A model generated the notes under the pieces. The model did no database searches. It was not told the DNA's origin and saw only the letters and a list, made by a program, of their open reading frames with translations. A program made the translations under genes and the position numbers. A stretch of 27,335 nt of DNA, taken from positions 1-27,335 of the forward strand of contig JAIRMD010000015.1 of NCBI GenBank assembly GCA_031258915.1, given 5' to 3'. Shown in pieces: positions 7,059 through 15,490 of this stretch; the first letter of the stretch is position 1, and every line of letters begins with the position of its first letter. Origin of the DNA: Prevotellaceae bacterium (GTDB lineage Bacteria; Bacteroidota; Bacteroidia; Bacteroidales; UBA932).

Positions 7059-8591
7059 CTAAATGTCCTTATACTTGTTTATTTTGTTTAGCAAATACTC
7101 CATTCCTACCAGCTCGGCGCAGGTGTGGATTGCTGTAAGCGGCACTCCCAAAATCCCGTGCAGGTTGATGTTCTGTCCTGTCAGCAGCAGGTTTTTCAGC
7201 TTGGTGCGCACAGAAATGTGGGAGAGCGCCATGTTGTTGCAGTCGTTCTTCACGCCGTACATAGCGCCTTCCTTTTGGTTGTAGTAGTCGCGGATGGTAA
7301 GCGGCGTAGCGCAGTACGTGCTTTTGATGCACGTCCGTATGTGGGGAAAAATTTGCTCCAGCTTGCAGAGCGCCTGCTGCTCGCAGCGCTGCTTAAAGGC
7401 GAGGTAGGCTGCTCCGCGCTTCCCAGTGGTGGTATGTTCCCACTGCCTTACGGTTTCAAAATTCATGATGCAGCTTACTATCATTTTTTCGGCAAAAACA
7501 TCGTGCGCTGTTGCCGGCGGCGTGGCGCACATCAGCCCTTTGGGCCACGTGTCGGCGGTATATACGTCGTGCTCCCACGTCATGCTGTAGTCGTCTTGGT
7601 AGTAGTAGGTGTAGTTGAAAAATGGAAACGTGCCGGGCTTGAATACAAGGTATAGCATGAAAGCCGAGTACGTATTTGGGATGGAGTCTATTCTTTCCCG
7701 GTACGAGCGTTGAAGCTTTGAGGCGTCGAGCAGCCTGAAGAGCGAAGATGGATGAATGGAAGAAATGTACCAGTCTGCCCGGCGCTTTGCTCCGTCTGCG
7801 GTTACGATATGGTCAATGCTTTTTCCCTCGATTTCGATACGCCGCACGCCGTTAGCGGCGGCGACTATTCCTCCCGCATCGGTAATTACCCGCGACAAAG
7901 CGTCGGCCAGCTGCTGGCTTCCGCCAACAAAACGGCTTGCCCCCTCAATGCAAAATTTGCTGATGAACGCATGAATGTAGGCGGGCGTTTTGTGCTGCTC
8001 GCCCGCGTAAAGCGGGTTGCCGAAAGCCAGTACCGCCCGTAGCCGCTCGTTTTTGGTAAAAGAGTTGATAAAGCCTCCTACGCTTTTCAGAAAATTTTCG
8101 GAGTTTCCCATAAAAGGCATGGTTGAAGCTTCTACAACTTCTGTGTTTTCTAAGCTATACAGCTTTACCTCATCGCAAATTTTGTACAACTCCTGCATGT
8201 AGCGCGCTATATTTTCTTTTTCCTCCGGAAATTCGGCGCACAACGCTTCTGCAAAGCGCTTGGCGCCTTTGGGCATAGGGTACTTTTTTTGGTCGCAGCC
8301 TATATGAAACAGCTCGTAGCAGCTGTCATCCTCCGGCAGTATTTCGAGCTGGTCCATAATGCCCAGGTACGAGCATATCCTCCTCAGCGCGCCTCCCTGC
8401 TGAAACGCGCCCACCACGTGCATTCCCGTTTCAAAGGTTACGCCGTCGCGCCGGAACTGGTGCAGCCCTCCGCCTATTTTGTAGTGCTGCTCAAAAATGC
8501 TCACGCGGTAGCCTTCTTTGCTCAAAATTGCGCCGCAAAACAATCCGCCTACGCCGCCGCCGATAATGGCTATTGATTGGTTGTGCTCCAT
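7059..8591 (-). CDS. Phytoene desaturase / RetSat-like FAD-dependent oxidoreductase
   Basis: This 510-residue flavoprotein has an N-terminal FAD-binding Rossmann motif GGGVGG (residues 11-16) followed by Glu at the end of the second strand (SIFEQH), and the C-terminal GQNINLHGILG motif of the carotenoid desaturase and retinol saturase families. It would oxidise, reduce or isomerise double bonds in a long hydrophobic chain. In an aryl polyene pathway the polyene is the obvious substrate, but direction and position are unknown. It is clearly a paralogue of the next gene upstream (8593-10089), separated by one base, and the two may act as a pair. It is read just before the second dehydratase gene. 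Confidence 0.9.
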   Translation of the reverse strand: MEHNQSIAIIGGGVGGLFCGAILSKEGYRVSIFEQHYKIGGGLHQFRRDGVTFETGMHVVGAFQQGGALRRICSYLGIMDQLEILPEDDSCYELFHIGCDQKKYPMPKGAKRFAEALCAEFPEEKENIARYMQELYKICDEVKLYSLENTEVVEASTMPFMGNSENFLKSVGGFINSFTKNERLRAVLAFGNPLYAGEQHKTPAYIHAFISKFCIEGASRFVGGSQQLADALSRVITDAGGIVAAANGVRRIEIEGKSIDHIVTADGAKRRADWYISSIHPSSLFRLLDASKLQRSYRERIDSIPNTYSAFMLYLVFKPGTFPFFNYTYYYQDDYSMTWEHDVYTADTWPKGLMCATPPATAHDVFAEKMIVSCIMNFETVRQWEHTTTGKRGAAYLAFKQRCEQQALCKLEQIFPHIRTCIKSTYCATPLTIRDYYNQKEGAMYGVKNDCNNMALSHISVRTKLKNLLLTGQNINLHGILGVPLTAIHTCAELVGMEYLLNKINKYKDI

Positions 8592-8592
8592 G

Positions 8593-10089
8593 CTACTGGT
8601 TATCGTTTACTATTTGTTTTAAGATGGCGTTTATTCCCAACAGCTCTCCCGACGTAATAACTGCGCCGATGATAACGCCAAGTATTCCGTGCGAGTTTAT
8701 ATTTTGCCCCGTTTGCAGCAGGTTTGGTATTCTTGTTCGCTGCGAAACAACCGTTTGTGCAGGCTCGCTGCAATCGCGCAGTATTCCGTACATCGACCCT
8801 TTTTCTGTTCCGGTGTAATCTCGGTAGGTTAGGGGCGTTGAGGTATAGTAGCGCTCAATATTTGTCCGCGTGCCGGGCATTTGCTTTTCCAGCTCGTCAA
8901 GCATGCGCTCGGCTTTTTGCACCTTAAACGCTTCGTAATCCTCGCCCCGCCGCCCTATGCCGGTACCCTCCCACTGCGCCACTTCGTCAAAATTCATGTA
9001 GGTCATCAGAATGGCGGCGTCGGCGTGCTGCTGGTCAATGGAGGAGCAAAGGTGCATGTAGAGGAAGCTGCCGGGCCATTTATTTTTGTCGTAGCCGCCG
9101 CCCTCCCACACGTTAGGCTCGTTGTAGTGGTACAGGTTGGAGTTGAGGTAGGGGGTTGTATTTTTTTTGAAGTGGATATACACCGTAAAGTTGGACACGG
9201 TATTTTGCAGGCAGGCTATGCGCTGGCGGTACGATTTGCGGATGAGGTGCGTATCCAGCAGCTCAACAGTCCGCATAGGGTGTATGTTGGAGATAAAGTA
9301 ATCGCCGCTCACCTCTTCGCCGCTCTTGAGCGTAACGCTGACGGCCTTGCTATCGTCGCACGCTATGCCGACAACCTGCGCAAGGGGGCGCACGCTTCCG
9401 CCCATTGCCCGGATGGAGCGCACCAGCGACTTGGCTATGACGTCGCTTCCTCCCGCAATGCGGTAGGTGCTCTCGTTGTAGAAATTGTTCACCAGCGCGT
9501 GGATGTACAGCGGTGTTTTACGCTTTACGCCGGCGTACAGGGGCAGGTTGCCCGCCAGCACCTGCCGTAGCAGCGTGTTGGAGGTTGTGGATTCTATAAA
9601 TTCGCTTGCGCTACGCTTTATGTAGTCAAGGTTGAGCAAGGCTATGTTGTCGATGCGCCGAAGCGAGTGCAGCGGGGATTCGTCGGCAACCTGCTTGATG
9701 GTTTGCATGTAGCGCTGCAAGCTGCGCCGCTCGTCGGGAAAGCGCTGCGCCAGCGACGCTACGAAATTGTCCGCGCCGTTGGCAAAGGCAAAGCGCTCGC
9801 CTGCAATGGAGATGACGTCGTATGCAGCCTTGTCCAGCGAGCGTATTTTGACGTCGGGAAGCAGCGCGAGGTAGGTGAAAAATTTATGTAGCGTTTGCCC
9901 TTTCTCCATGCTCCCGATGTAGTGCATTCCTGTTTCAAACTTCACGCCGTGCCGCACAAAATTTTGCAGGCATCCGCCCAGCTGGGCGTTTTTCTCCAGA
10001 ATGCTGACGCGGTATCCGTTTTTTGCCAGAATATAGCCACAGGTCAATCCGCCCAAGCCGCTGCCTACTATTACTACGTGTTTATCCAT
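8593..10089 (-). CDS. Phytoene desaturase / RetSat-like FAD-dependent oxidoreductase, paralogue
   Basis: This 498-residue protein is the tandem sister of the flavoprotein at 7059-8591. It shows the FAD motif GSGLGG (residues 8-13) with SILEKN closing the nucleotide-binding unit, the RHGVKFETGMHYIG stretch shared with its paralogue, and the C-terminal GQNINSHGILG. Its start overlaps the end of the MMPL fusion gene by 8 bases, so translation is probably coupled. Role and substrate are as uncertain as for the sister gene: saturation or desaturation of the pathway polyene, or of a lipid tail. Carotenoid synthesis proper is unlikely, since no phytoene synthase is seen in the window. Confidence 0.9.
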   Translation of the reverse strand: MDKHVVIVGSGLGGLTCGYILAKNGYRVSILEKNAQLGGCLQNFVRHGVKFETGMHYIGSMEKGQTLHKFFTYLALLPDVKIRSLDKAAYDVISIAGERFAFANGADNFVASLAQRFPDERRSLQRYMQTIKQVADESPLHSLRRIDNIALLNLDYIKRSASEFIESTTSNTLLRQVLAGNLPLYAGVKRKTPLYIHALVNNFYNESTYRIAGGSDVIAKSLVRSIRAMGGSVRPLAQVVGIACDDSKAVSVTLKSGEEVSGDYFISNIHPMRTVELLDTHLIRKSYRQRIACLQNTVSNFTVYIHFKKNTTPYLNSNLYHYNEPNVWEGGGYDKNKWPGSFLYMHLCSSIDQQHADAAILMTYMNFDEVAQWEGTGIGRRGEDYEAFKVQKAERMLDELEKQMPGTRTNIERYYTSTPLTYRDYTGTEKGSMYGILRDCSEPAQTVVSQRTRIPNLLQTGQNINSHGILGVIIGAVITSGELLGINAILKQIVNDNQ

Positions 10090-13000
10090 TCACCTCTATG
10101 ATTTGTGCGTTATAGCTGCGATATTTTTCCCGTTGCGCCTCGTCGGGATTTAGCAGGTAAACAGCTTCAAAGCTCATATCAGCGGGTAGCTCTGCTTCTC
10201 CGACAATCGTCAGGTTGCAGGGAATACCGGTGCATCCTCGCGCGAGCGCAACCTTGTCGTCGTCGCCATCCACCGCTACAACCCGGACATGCCGATGCAC
10301 CAGCGCAAAGAGAAAGGCAAACACTCCGTTTCCGTTGTTCACCACCAGCGTTGCGCCTGCTCCCGTGTGCGCGTCAATCCACTGCGCGTAGCAGCCGGTT
10401 ACCTTCAGCTCCCTGCGCACGCTACGCTCCACCGATGCTCCCTTGTAGAGGTAGCTGCGCAGGACAAAGCTTCCGAAGTAGGCCGCCGTTTCTATCCGCT
10501 GCGCTAGCGCCTCAAACGTTTTGAGGTAGTATTGCCTTATCTTCTTTGCCCGCGCTGCGTAGCCTTCGCCGTAGCGCGCATCGCCGGGCGCAATGCGCGG
10601 ATGCACCTGCACGGTGATGGCGCCGCTGCGCAGCACCAAATCATTTTTTTGCAGCACGTGCCCCGCGCCGTGCATTAAAACAGGCACAATATCGAGCTTT
10701 AGCGTTTCGGCCAAGTAGAACGCCCCGCGATGAAACCGCAGCATGGAGCAATCCTCCGAGCGCGTGCCTTCGGGGAATACGGCCACAGAGTAGCCGCTGC
10801 GCACCAGCTCCGTGAGCGGCGCTACGCTTTGCTCTATCCCGTTGGAGACGGGATAAAAATCGGCGTACTTGATGAGCCGCCCGTAAAACGGATTGCTCCA
10901 CACCCAGTCGTTGGTCAGGATAATCAGGCGGGGCGTGAGCATCATCAGGCACATCAGGTCTAAGTGCGATTGGTGGTTGCTGATGATAACCGCCGGCTTC
11001 TCGAACGTTTCGCCGGATAAATTTTCGCAGGTAAACTTCACGCCGGGGACATGCCTTATAACAAAGCCTGCCGTGCGGCGCAGAAAGGAGTGGTAGCGAA
11101 TTTTGCGGCGCTCGCTTTTTTTCCCAAGGCGAAAAAGTATAAAGCCTGCAAGCGTGAGGGCAAGGCAGCCCGACAAAAACACGACGCCTACGTATATGGA
11201 GGCGGCAAGCCACTTAATCGTTATGGGTACTTTGCGAAAACCTTTTTTAGTTCGGGTCAACCACCGGAATATGAGCGGCGGAATAACGTACGCCATCACC
11301 ACCACCGAAAACATGCCGATAATCGTAACCTCCGCCAACGAGCGCATGGCCGGATGCTTGGCAAAAATCAGCGTGCCGATGCCGGCAAACATGATAAGCG
11401 CCGAAAGAATAATGCTGTTTTTATACGAGGTTAGCGCCTTGCGCCGGTAGGCGTACTCGTACATCAGCCCTTCGGTGATGAAGATGGTATAGTCGTCGCC
11501 CTGCCCAAAAATGAACGTTGCAAGGATAATGTTGACGATGTTGAAGCGCATATCGCCCAGCTGCATGATGCCCAAGATCCACACCCAGCTTACCGCCAGC
11601 GGCAGGAACGACAGCAGGCTCAGCTCAAATCGCCCAAAGGAGAGCGTAAGGAAGATGAATACAATAAAGCCGCATACGTATAGCACGTAGGTAAAGTCGT
11701 TGGAGAGCGAGTCGATTATTCGCTGGCCGGCGCCGCGCGAGTCGAACGCAAACGCACCGTCAGAGGCTTGCTCCAGCGCCTTCACCAGCTCGGCAGATTT
11801 TTCCCTGTCGCAGTAGAGAAAGTTGACTACCATGCTTTGGCTTTTGTCCTTTATCAGGTAGGTGTTGCCAAACAGCGAGGCGATGGGCGCAAAGTAATCG
11901 TCGGGTTGGGGGGCAAAATTTGCGTGGAGCAGCTGCGAAAACGGCTCAAAAGAGCCGCGCTTAAACCCTTCGCTGCTGCCGGCTTTTTCTACGCGCTGCA
12001 GCACGTTCTCCCGCCGTGCGCCCCAAAAATTATTCCAGCGCACAATCCGGCGTTGCTGCTCCTCTTTGGAGGCAAGAAACACGCCGACGCCTGCAACGCT
12101 TTCAATCAACCCTTGCCGGTGCAGGGTATCCAGCAGCCTTGTATTTTGCTCGTACACCGCCAGCGCATCGTTTAGCTGCCGCCCTTCGGAGATAAAGTAA
12201 ACAATTTCTTTTCCGCCCTTTTCCACAGACTGGAGCAGGTCGCGCATATCCTCGTGCTGCTGTTCGGTCATGTAGTTTATTTTGTTCATGTCCGATTCAA
12301 ACGTTGTGAATTGGCTTTGGTATAAAAGCAGGCATGTTAGGAGCATCACCGGCCACACAATCCATCTTTTTGTTTCGGGCGCAAACGTCGCAAGCCGCTC
12401 AAACGGTAAGCGCTTAGGGCGGAGCGTTGCAGCGTCCGGCTTTACGATGTGCGGCAGGCAAATCAGCACAAACAGCATTGTCCCCACCAGCAGCAGCGAG
12501 CCAAACAACCCCAAATCGCGCATGGCATCCGAGTTGATGAACACGAGGCTCAGAAAAGCGCACACGGTGGTGATGTTGCCAATCAGCAGGGGTGGGATGA
12601 TTTCCTTTAACGCCTGCTTTGTGCTGTGCTGGTGCTTGAGGTGGTCAATAAGGTGCAGCGGGTAGTTGATGGCAATGCCCACAAACACGGAGCTTACGCC
12701 AATGGCAATAGTCGAAATGCTGTCCCTGAAAATAGCCAGCAGCGACAAGGCAAACAGCCAGCCAAACAAAACCGAGGCAAAGACGAGGGCGATGTTGCGC
12801 CCGTTGTGGAAAAAATAAATCAGCAGGATTAGTATCAGCGCCACCGAAAGGGATATGGACAGCACGCCGTCTTTTTTTACCTGCGTGGCGTTGGCTACGG
12901 CAATGGCAGGCGCTCCTATGCAGGTGATTTTTACGTCGGGAAACTCCGCCTCAACGCGCAGCATGACTTCGTTCACCATGCGCAGAAGCGCAGCGTTGTT

Positions 13001-13678
13001 CTCCGTTTCGCTCACGCCGTAGGGCGACGTAACGAGCGCTATGCCTTTTCGTCCGTTGCCGAAAAAAATGTAGCCGTCGGTGAGCTCCTCAAAATCGCCG
13101 GCCTGAAAATTTTTCAGCTTTAGCAGTAGCGGCGTGAACAGGTGCAGCGGGTCTGTCGCGATGCTCTGACTCATCAGCCCTCCCGACGGAAGCGTTAGCA
13201 GGCGTCTGTCCTCCTTTACCTGAGCCGCTATAAAATCTTCCGACAGCAGCGTATCCATGCGGGCGTAGTCGGCTTCCGTGAGAAAGTAAGGCGCATTTTT
13301 TTGAACAAACTCTACCATCTCCAGCATTTGGCTCTCGTCTACCTGCGCAATGATTTCGGGGATGATGCGCAAGCTATCCCGCTCGTTGAGCAGGAGCGCA
13401 AAAGCGTCTATGGCCTCAGTGATGCGCTCCGTGTTGCGCCGGGCGGTGTCCCTCATCGTAAAGTTGACCATCAGCTTGCCCGCGCTTCCAAGGTGCTGGT
13501 AAACGGTATTGATACGTTTATTCTCCTTGTTGTCCGGTAAAAAATCCGCAATATCCTCCCTATACTTTATGCGCGACAACGAAAAAATCATTCCGGCCAT
13601 TAGCAGCGCTAACACCCCGAACAATAAATTCCTGTGCGAACAAAAATACGTATACGTAGCGATAAAGAAACGAACCAT
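10082..13678 (-). CDS. MMPL-family exporter fused to PlsC acyltransferase and a SAM-like Rossmann tail
   Basis: This 1198-residue fusion begins with an RND/MMPL transporter of about 850 residues: one helix near 14-36, a large outer loop, a helix bundle near 280-415, a second loop, and another bundle near 660-810. Next comes a PlsC domain with NHQSHLD (HX4D) near residues 900-906 and FPEGTRS near 968-974. The last 130 or so residues contain a hydrophobic strand with VVNNGNG near 1112-1118 and VVAVDGDD near 1130, resembling a shortened methyltransferase fold. It sits in the inner membrane with the acyltransferase part in the cytoplasm. It would load an acyl chain onto the pathway product and hand it to LolA for the outer membrane; this is inference. 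The gene follows the glycosyltransferase by 47 bases. Confidence 0.92.
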   Translation of the reverse strand: MVRFFIATYTYFCSHRNLLFGVLALLMAGMIFSLSRIKYREDIADFLPDNKENKRINTVYQHLGSAGKLMVNFTMRDTARRNTERITEAIDAFALLLNERDSLRIIPEIIAQVDESQMLEMVEFVQKNAPYFLTEADYARMDTLLSEDFIAAQVKEDRRLLTLPSGGLMSQSIATDPLHLFTPLLLKLKNFQAGDFEELTDGYIFFGNGRKGIALVTSPYGVSETENNAALLRMVNEVMLRVEAEFPDVKITCIGAPAIAVANATQVKKDGVLSISLSVALILILLIYFFHNGRNIALVFASVLFGWLFALSLLAIFRDSISTIAIGVSSVFVGIAINYPLHLIDHLKHQHSTKQALKEIIPPLLIGNITTVCAFLSLVFINSDAMRDLGLFGSLLLVGTMLFVLICLPHIVKPDAATLRPKRLPFERLATFAPETKRWIVWPVMLLTCLLLYQSQFTTFESDMNKINYMTEQQHEDMRDLLQSVEKGGKEIVYFISEGRQLNDALAVYEQNTRLLDTLHRQGLIESVAGVGVFLASKEEQQRRIVRWNNFWGARRENVLQRVEKAGSSEGFKRGSFEPFSQLLHANFAPQPDDYFAPIASLFGNTYLIKDKSQSMVVNFLYCDREKSAELVKALEQASDGAFAFDSRGAGQRIIDSLSNDFTYVLYVCGFIVFIFLTLSFGRFELSLLSFLPLAVSWVWILGIMQLGDMRFNIVNIILATFIFGQGDDYTIFITEGLMYEYAYRRKALTSYKNSIILSALIMFAGIGTLIFAKHPAMRSLAEVTIIGMFSVVVMAYVIPPLIFRWLTRTKKGFRKVPITIKWLAASIYVGVVFLSGCLALTLAGFILFRLGKKSERRKIRYHSFLRRTAGFVIRHVPGVKFTCENLSGETFEKPAVIISNHQSHLDLMCLMMLTPRLIILTNDWVWSNPFYGRLIKYADFYPVSNGIEQSVAPLTELVRSGYSVAVFPEGTRSEDCSMLRFHRGAFYLAETLKLDIVPVLMHGAGHVLQKNDLVLRSGAITVQVHPRIAPGDARYGEGYAARAKKIRQYYLKTFEALAQRIETAAYFGSFVLRSYLYKGASVERSVRRELKVTGCYAQWIDAHTGAGATLVVNNGNGVFAFLFALVHRHVRVVAVDGDDDKVALARGCTGIPCNLTIVGEAELPADMSFEAVYLLNPDEAQREKYRSYNAQIIEVNG

Positions 13679-13683
13679 TTTAT

Positions 13684-13711
13684 AAATTAGAGTTATGAGT
13701 TATGGATTAAG
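13684..13711. repeat. Degenerate heptamer repeat
   Basis: Four successive 7-base units with related sequence lie here: AAATTAG, AGTTATG, AGTTATG and GATTAAG. The two middle units are identical. They occupy the gap before the MMPL fusion gene. This resembles the heptamer array at 25708-25742 in unit length but not in exact sequence. Confidence 0.5.
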
Positions 13712-13725
13712 GCAAGGGTCAAACC

Positions 13726-14484
13726 TCAGCTGCTTAACCTCCGCAGCCACCTCGAAGGGTAGCCGTAAGCAATAGCGACAAAAACAAGAATCGTATTTAA
13801 CATGCTGATGCGCAAAAAATCAACACCCGGCCTAAAGTGGCTTACCCGCTCCCCTGCGGGAGGGTAGTGCGCTCGTATCGGCACGGGAATTTGCGCCACG
13901 TTGCGCCACGCCAAGCGCACCAGCAGCTCCAGCTCGGCCTCGTAGCGCGAGGTGAGCGCCCGTATCCCCTTCATTTCGGCAAGCGGGTAGAGCCTGAAAC
14001 CGGTTTGCGTATCGGGCAGCCTCACCCCTGTTTGCACCGCAAACCAAAAATTTGAGAATTTATTGGCAAAGGTATTTTTTTTCGGCATGTTCTTTTGGCG
14101 TAGCTTGCGGCTGCCAACTATCATAGCGCCCGGGTGCGCCTTTGCCGCCGCCACAAACAGCGGCAAATCGTCGGCAAGGTGCTGGCCGTCGGCGTCCATG
14201 CTGATGGCATACGTATACCCTAACGCCTCTGCCCGGTCAAAGCCTTTCCCCAGCGCGTAGCCCTTTCCCCGATTTTGCGGGTACGCCACAACCTCCACCT
14301 GCGCCTTGTAGCGCTCCAGCGCTTCGCCCGTATGGTCGGTAGAGCCGTCATTGACTACAATCACCGACGGGGTGTAGCGCAAAACGTCGTCGAGCACATT
14401 TGCAAGGAATTGCCCGTTGTTGTAGCTGGGAATTACCACGCACATCCCCAACTTTTTCATTTCGTTTTCGAGTAGCGGCGTCAT
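13726..14484 (-). CDS. Family 2 glycosyltransferase, polyprenyl-phosphate sugar synthase-like
   Basis: This 252-residue protein is a GT2 enzyme of the dolichyl-phosphate mannose synthase type. It has VIPSYNNG near residue 18, VVNDGSTDHTG near 43-53, the metal-binding Asp-Ala-Asp at 97-99 (SMDADGQH), and the PDTQTGFRLYP stretch. A hydrophobic helix (about residues 225-245) is near the C-terminus. It would move a sugar from a nucleotide sugar to a polyprenyl phosphate or directly to a lipid-like product. The start at 14484 was chosen because its ATG overlaps the TGA of the dehydratase gene as ATGA; an upstream ATG at 14556 would add 24 residues that lie wholly inside that gene. An internal ATG at 14460 is also possible. 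Confidence 0.9.
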   Translation of the reverse strand: MTPLLENEMKKLGMCVVIPSYNNGQFLANVLDDVLRYTPSVIVVNDGSTDHTGEALERYKAQVEVVAYPQNRGKGYALGKGFDRAEALGYTYAISMDADGQHLADDLPLFVAAAKAHPGAMIVGSRKLRQKNMPKKNTFANKFSNFWFAVQTGVRLPDTQTGFRLYPLAEMKGIRALTSRYEAELELLVRLAWRNVAQIPVPIRAHYPPAGERVSHFRPGVDFLRISMLNTILVFVAIAYGYPSRWLRRLSS

Positions 14485-14852
14485 AGTATGGTTGCTGCTA
14501 AGCTTAGCTTGGCGAGCTGCGTTGCGCCGCTGTGCACTGCCGCCGAAAACGCACACCCGTTTTCCGAAATGGCAACCTTAGAGAACGCCACCTGAATAGC
14601 CCCAAAAATCGTTGGGTCTACGACGGACAGAAATTTCACGTTCAATATTTTTTTCAGGAAAAGCGGTTTTTTCACCCTGAGCTCCATCAGCTCCTTGCAA
14701 AGCTGAATGATGCAAACGCCCGGCGTAATGGGGTTACCCGGAAAGTGGGCGCGGTAAATAAAGTGCTCCCTGTTGAGCGCAATCCGGTACTCAAATTCCG
14801 TATCGCCGCCCGTTGCAGTCTCTACCCTATAAAAATCGTTTATCAGCTGCAT
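14481..14852 (-). CDS. Hotdog 3-hydroxyacyl-ACP dehydratase-like protein, Glu replaced
   Basis: This 123-residue protein is FabZ- or ApeI-like. It has the signature HFPGNPITPG, with His near residue 37, which is the catalytic His of FabZ. Fourteen residues later, where FabZ has Glu and FabA has Asp, there is Gln. Thus it keeps the half of the active site that the other hotdog protein (6612-7055) lacks. It should act on 3-hydroxyacyl-ACP made by the FabG-type reductase. It begins 8 bases after the beta-barrel protein gene and its stop overlaps the glycosyltransferase start. A related non-dehydratase hotdog role cannot be excluded. Confidence 0.88.
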   Translation of the reverse strand: MQLINDFYRVETATGGDTEFEYRIALNREHFIYRAHFPGNPITPGVCIIQLCKELMELRVKKPLFLKKILNVKFLSVVDPTIFGAIQVAFSKVAISENGCAFSAAVHSGATQLAKLSLAATIL

Positions 14853-14860
14853 GGCGAAGC

Positions 14861-15457
14861 TTACCTGATTCTGCCGCCTCCGATGCCAACGGCAATAGCA
14901 AACGACAGGTAGCTAAAGTTCACCTTTCTGCCCAGGTACGTGTCGCCTCCCGTGATGTTGCACTGTAGGGCAAATCTAAAGTGCGGCAGGTCGAATCCGG
15001 CGCGAAACATTCCCCCTATCTTCTGCCCAAACACGTGGTATTTGTCGTTGCCGCTGTAGCTATCTTCTGCCAAAAAAGTTGCCGCCGTCAGGTAGGAGCC
15101 CAACCCTGCGCCAACAAACGGGCGGTAGGTGCCGGACGAAAAACGATAGTCGCCCGTCAGCAGCATGGCGTTGTTGTACTTGGTAATGCTGCCGTCTTGT
15201 TCGTTTTCATTGCCTTCTATGTGGTACTCCACGCGAGCGCCTACCGCAAACGGCCCAAAGCTGTACTGCGGCTCAATGCTGCCCAGAATACCTATACCAA
15301 AAGTGGTAACAGGAAATGAAAGCCCCACCCCTACGTCAATCCGGAAGGGGTTGTAGGAATACTGCTTCGGCAGGTCGCGCGATGAGCTGTCCTGCGCTTG
15401 CGCGGCATACGCTACTCCCAAAAGTAGCGCTGCCAAAATGATTGCTGTTCTTTTCAT
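14861..15457 (-). CDS. Predicted outer-membrane beta-barrel protein
   Basis: This 198-residue protein has a clear signal peptide (positive MKR, then a hydrophobic run to about residue 22, with AAQAQ at the cleavage end). The rest alternates polar and apolar residues in strand-like stretches (VGARVEYHIEG, FRFALQCNITGG), with a glycine-rich end, which suits a small OmpA- or OmpW-sized barrel. The function is unknown. It lies between LolA and a dehydratase in the operon with gaps of 33 and 8 bases, so it may help seat or display the pathway product in the outer membrane. The family was not recognised by name. Confidence 0.8.
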   Translation of the reverse strand: MKRTAIILAALLLGVAYAAQAQDSSSRDLPKQYSYNPFRIDVGVGLSFPVTTFGIGILGSIEPQYSFGPFAVGARVEYHIEGNENEQDGSITKYNNAMLLTGDYRFSSGTYRPFVGAGLGSYLTAATFLAEDSYSGNDKYHVFGQKIGGMFRAGFDLPHFRFALQCNITGGDTYLGRKVNFSYLSFAIAVGIGGGRIR

Positions 15458-15490
15458 AATACTAAAAATTAAAAGGGTTATTAATTAGGT

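Noticed and set aside
8881..9570. A 229-codon plus-strand frame opposite the second flavoprotein
   Set aside because: It lies wholly antisense to a clear gene, and long antisense frames are expected at this base composition; its residues are Val/Ala/His-rich without motifs.
7059..10089. Carotenoid gene cluster
   Set aside because: No phytoene synthase, lycopene cyclase or isoprenoid genes are seen; the flavoproteins are better read as part of the polyene pathway.
10641..11213. A 190-codon minus-strand frame inside the MMPL fusion
   Set aside because: It is a different frame inside the PlsC part of a continuous 1198-residue protein, very rich in Arg, and not needed to explain the region as a frameshift.
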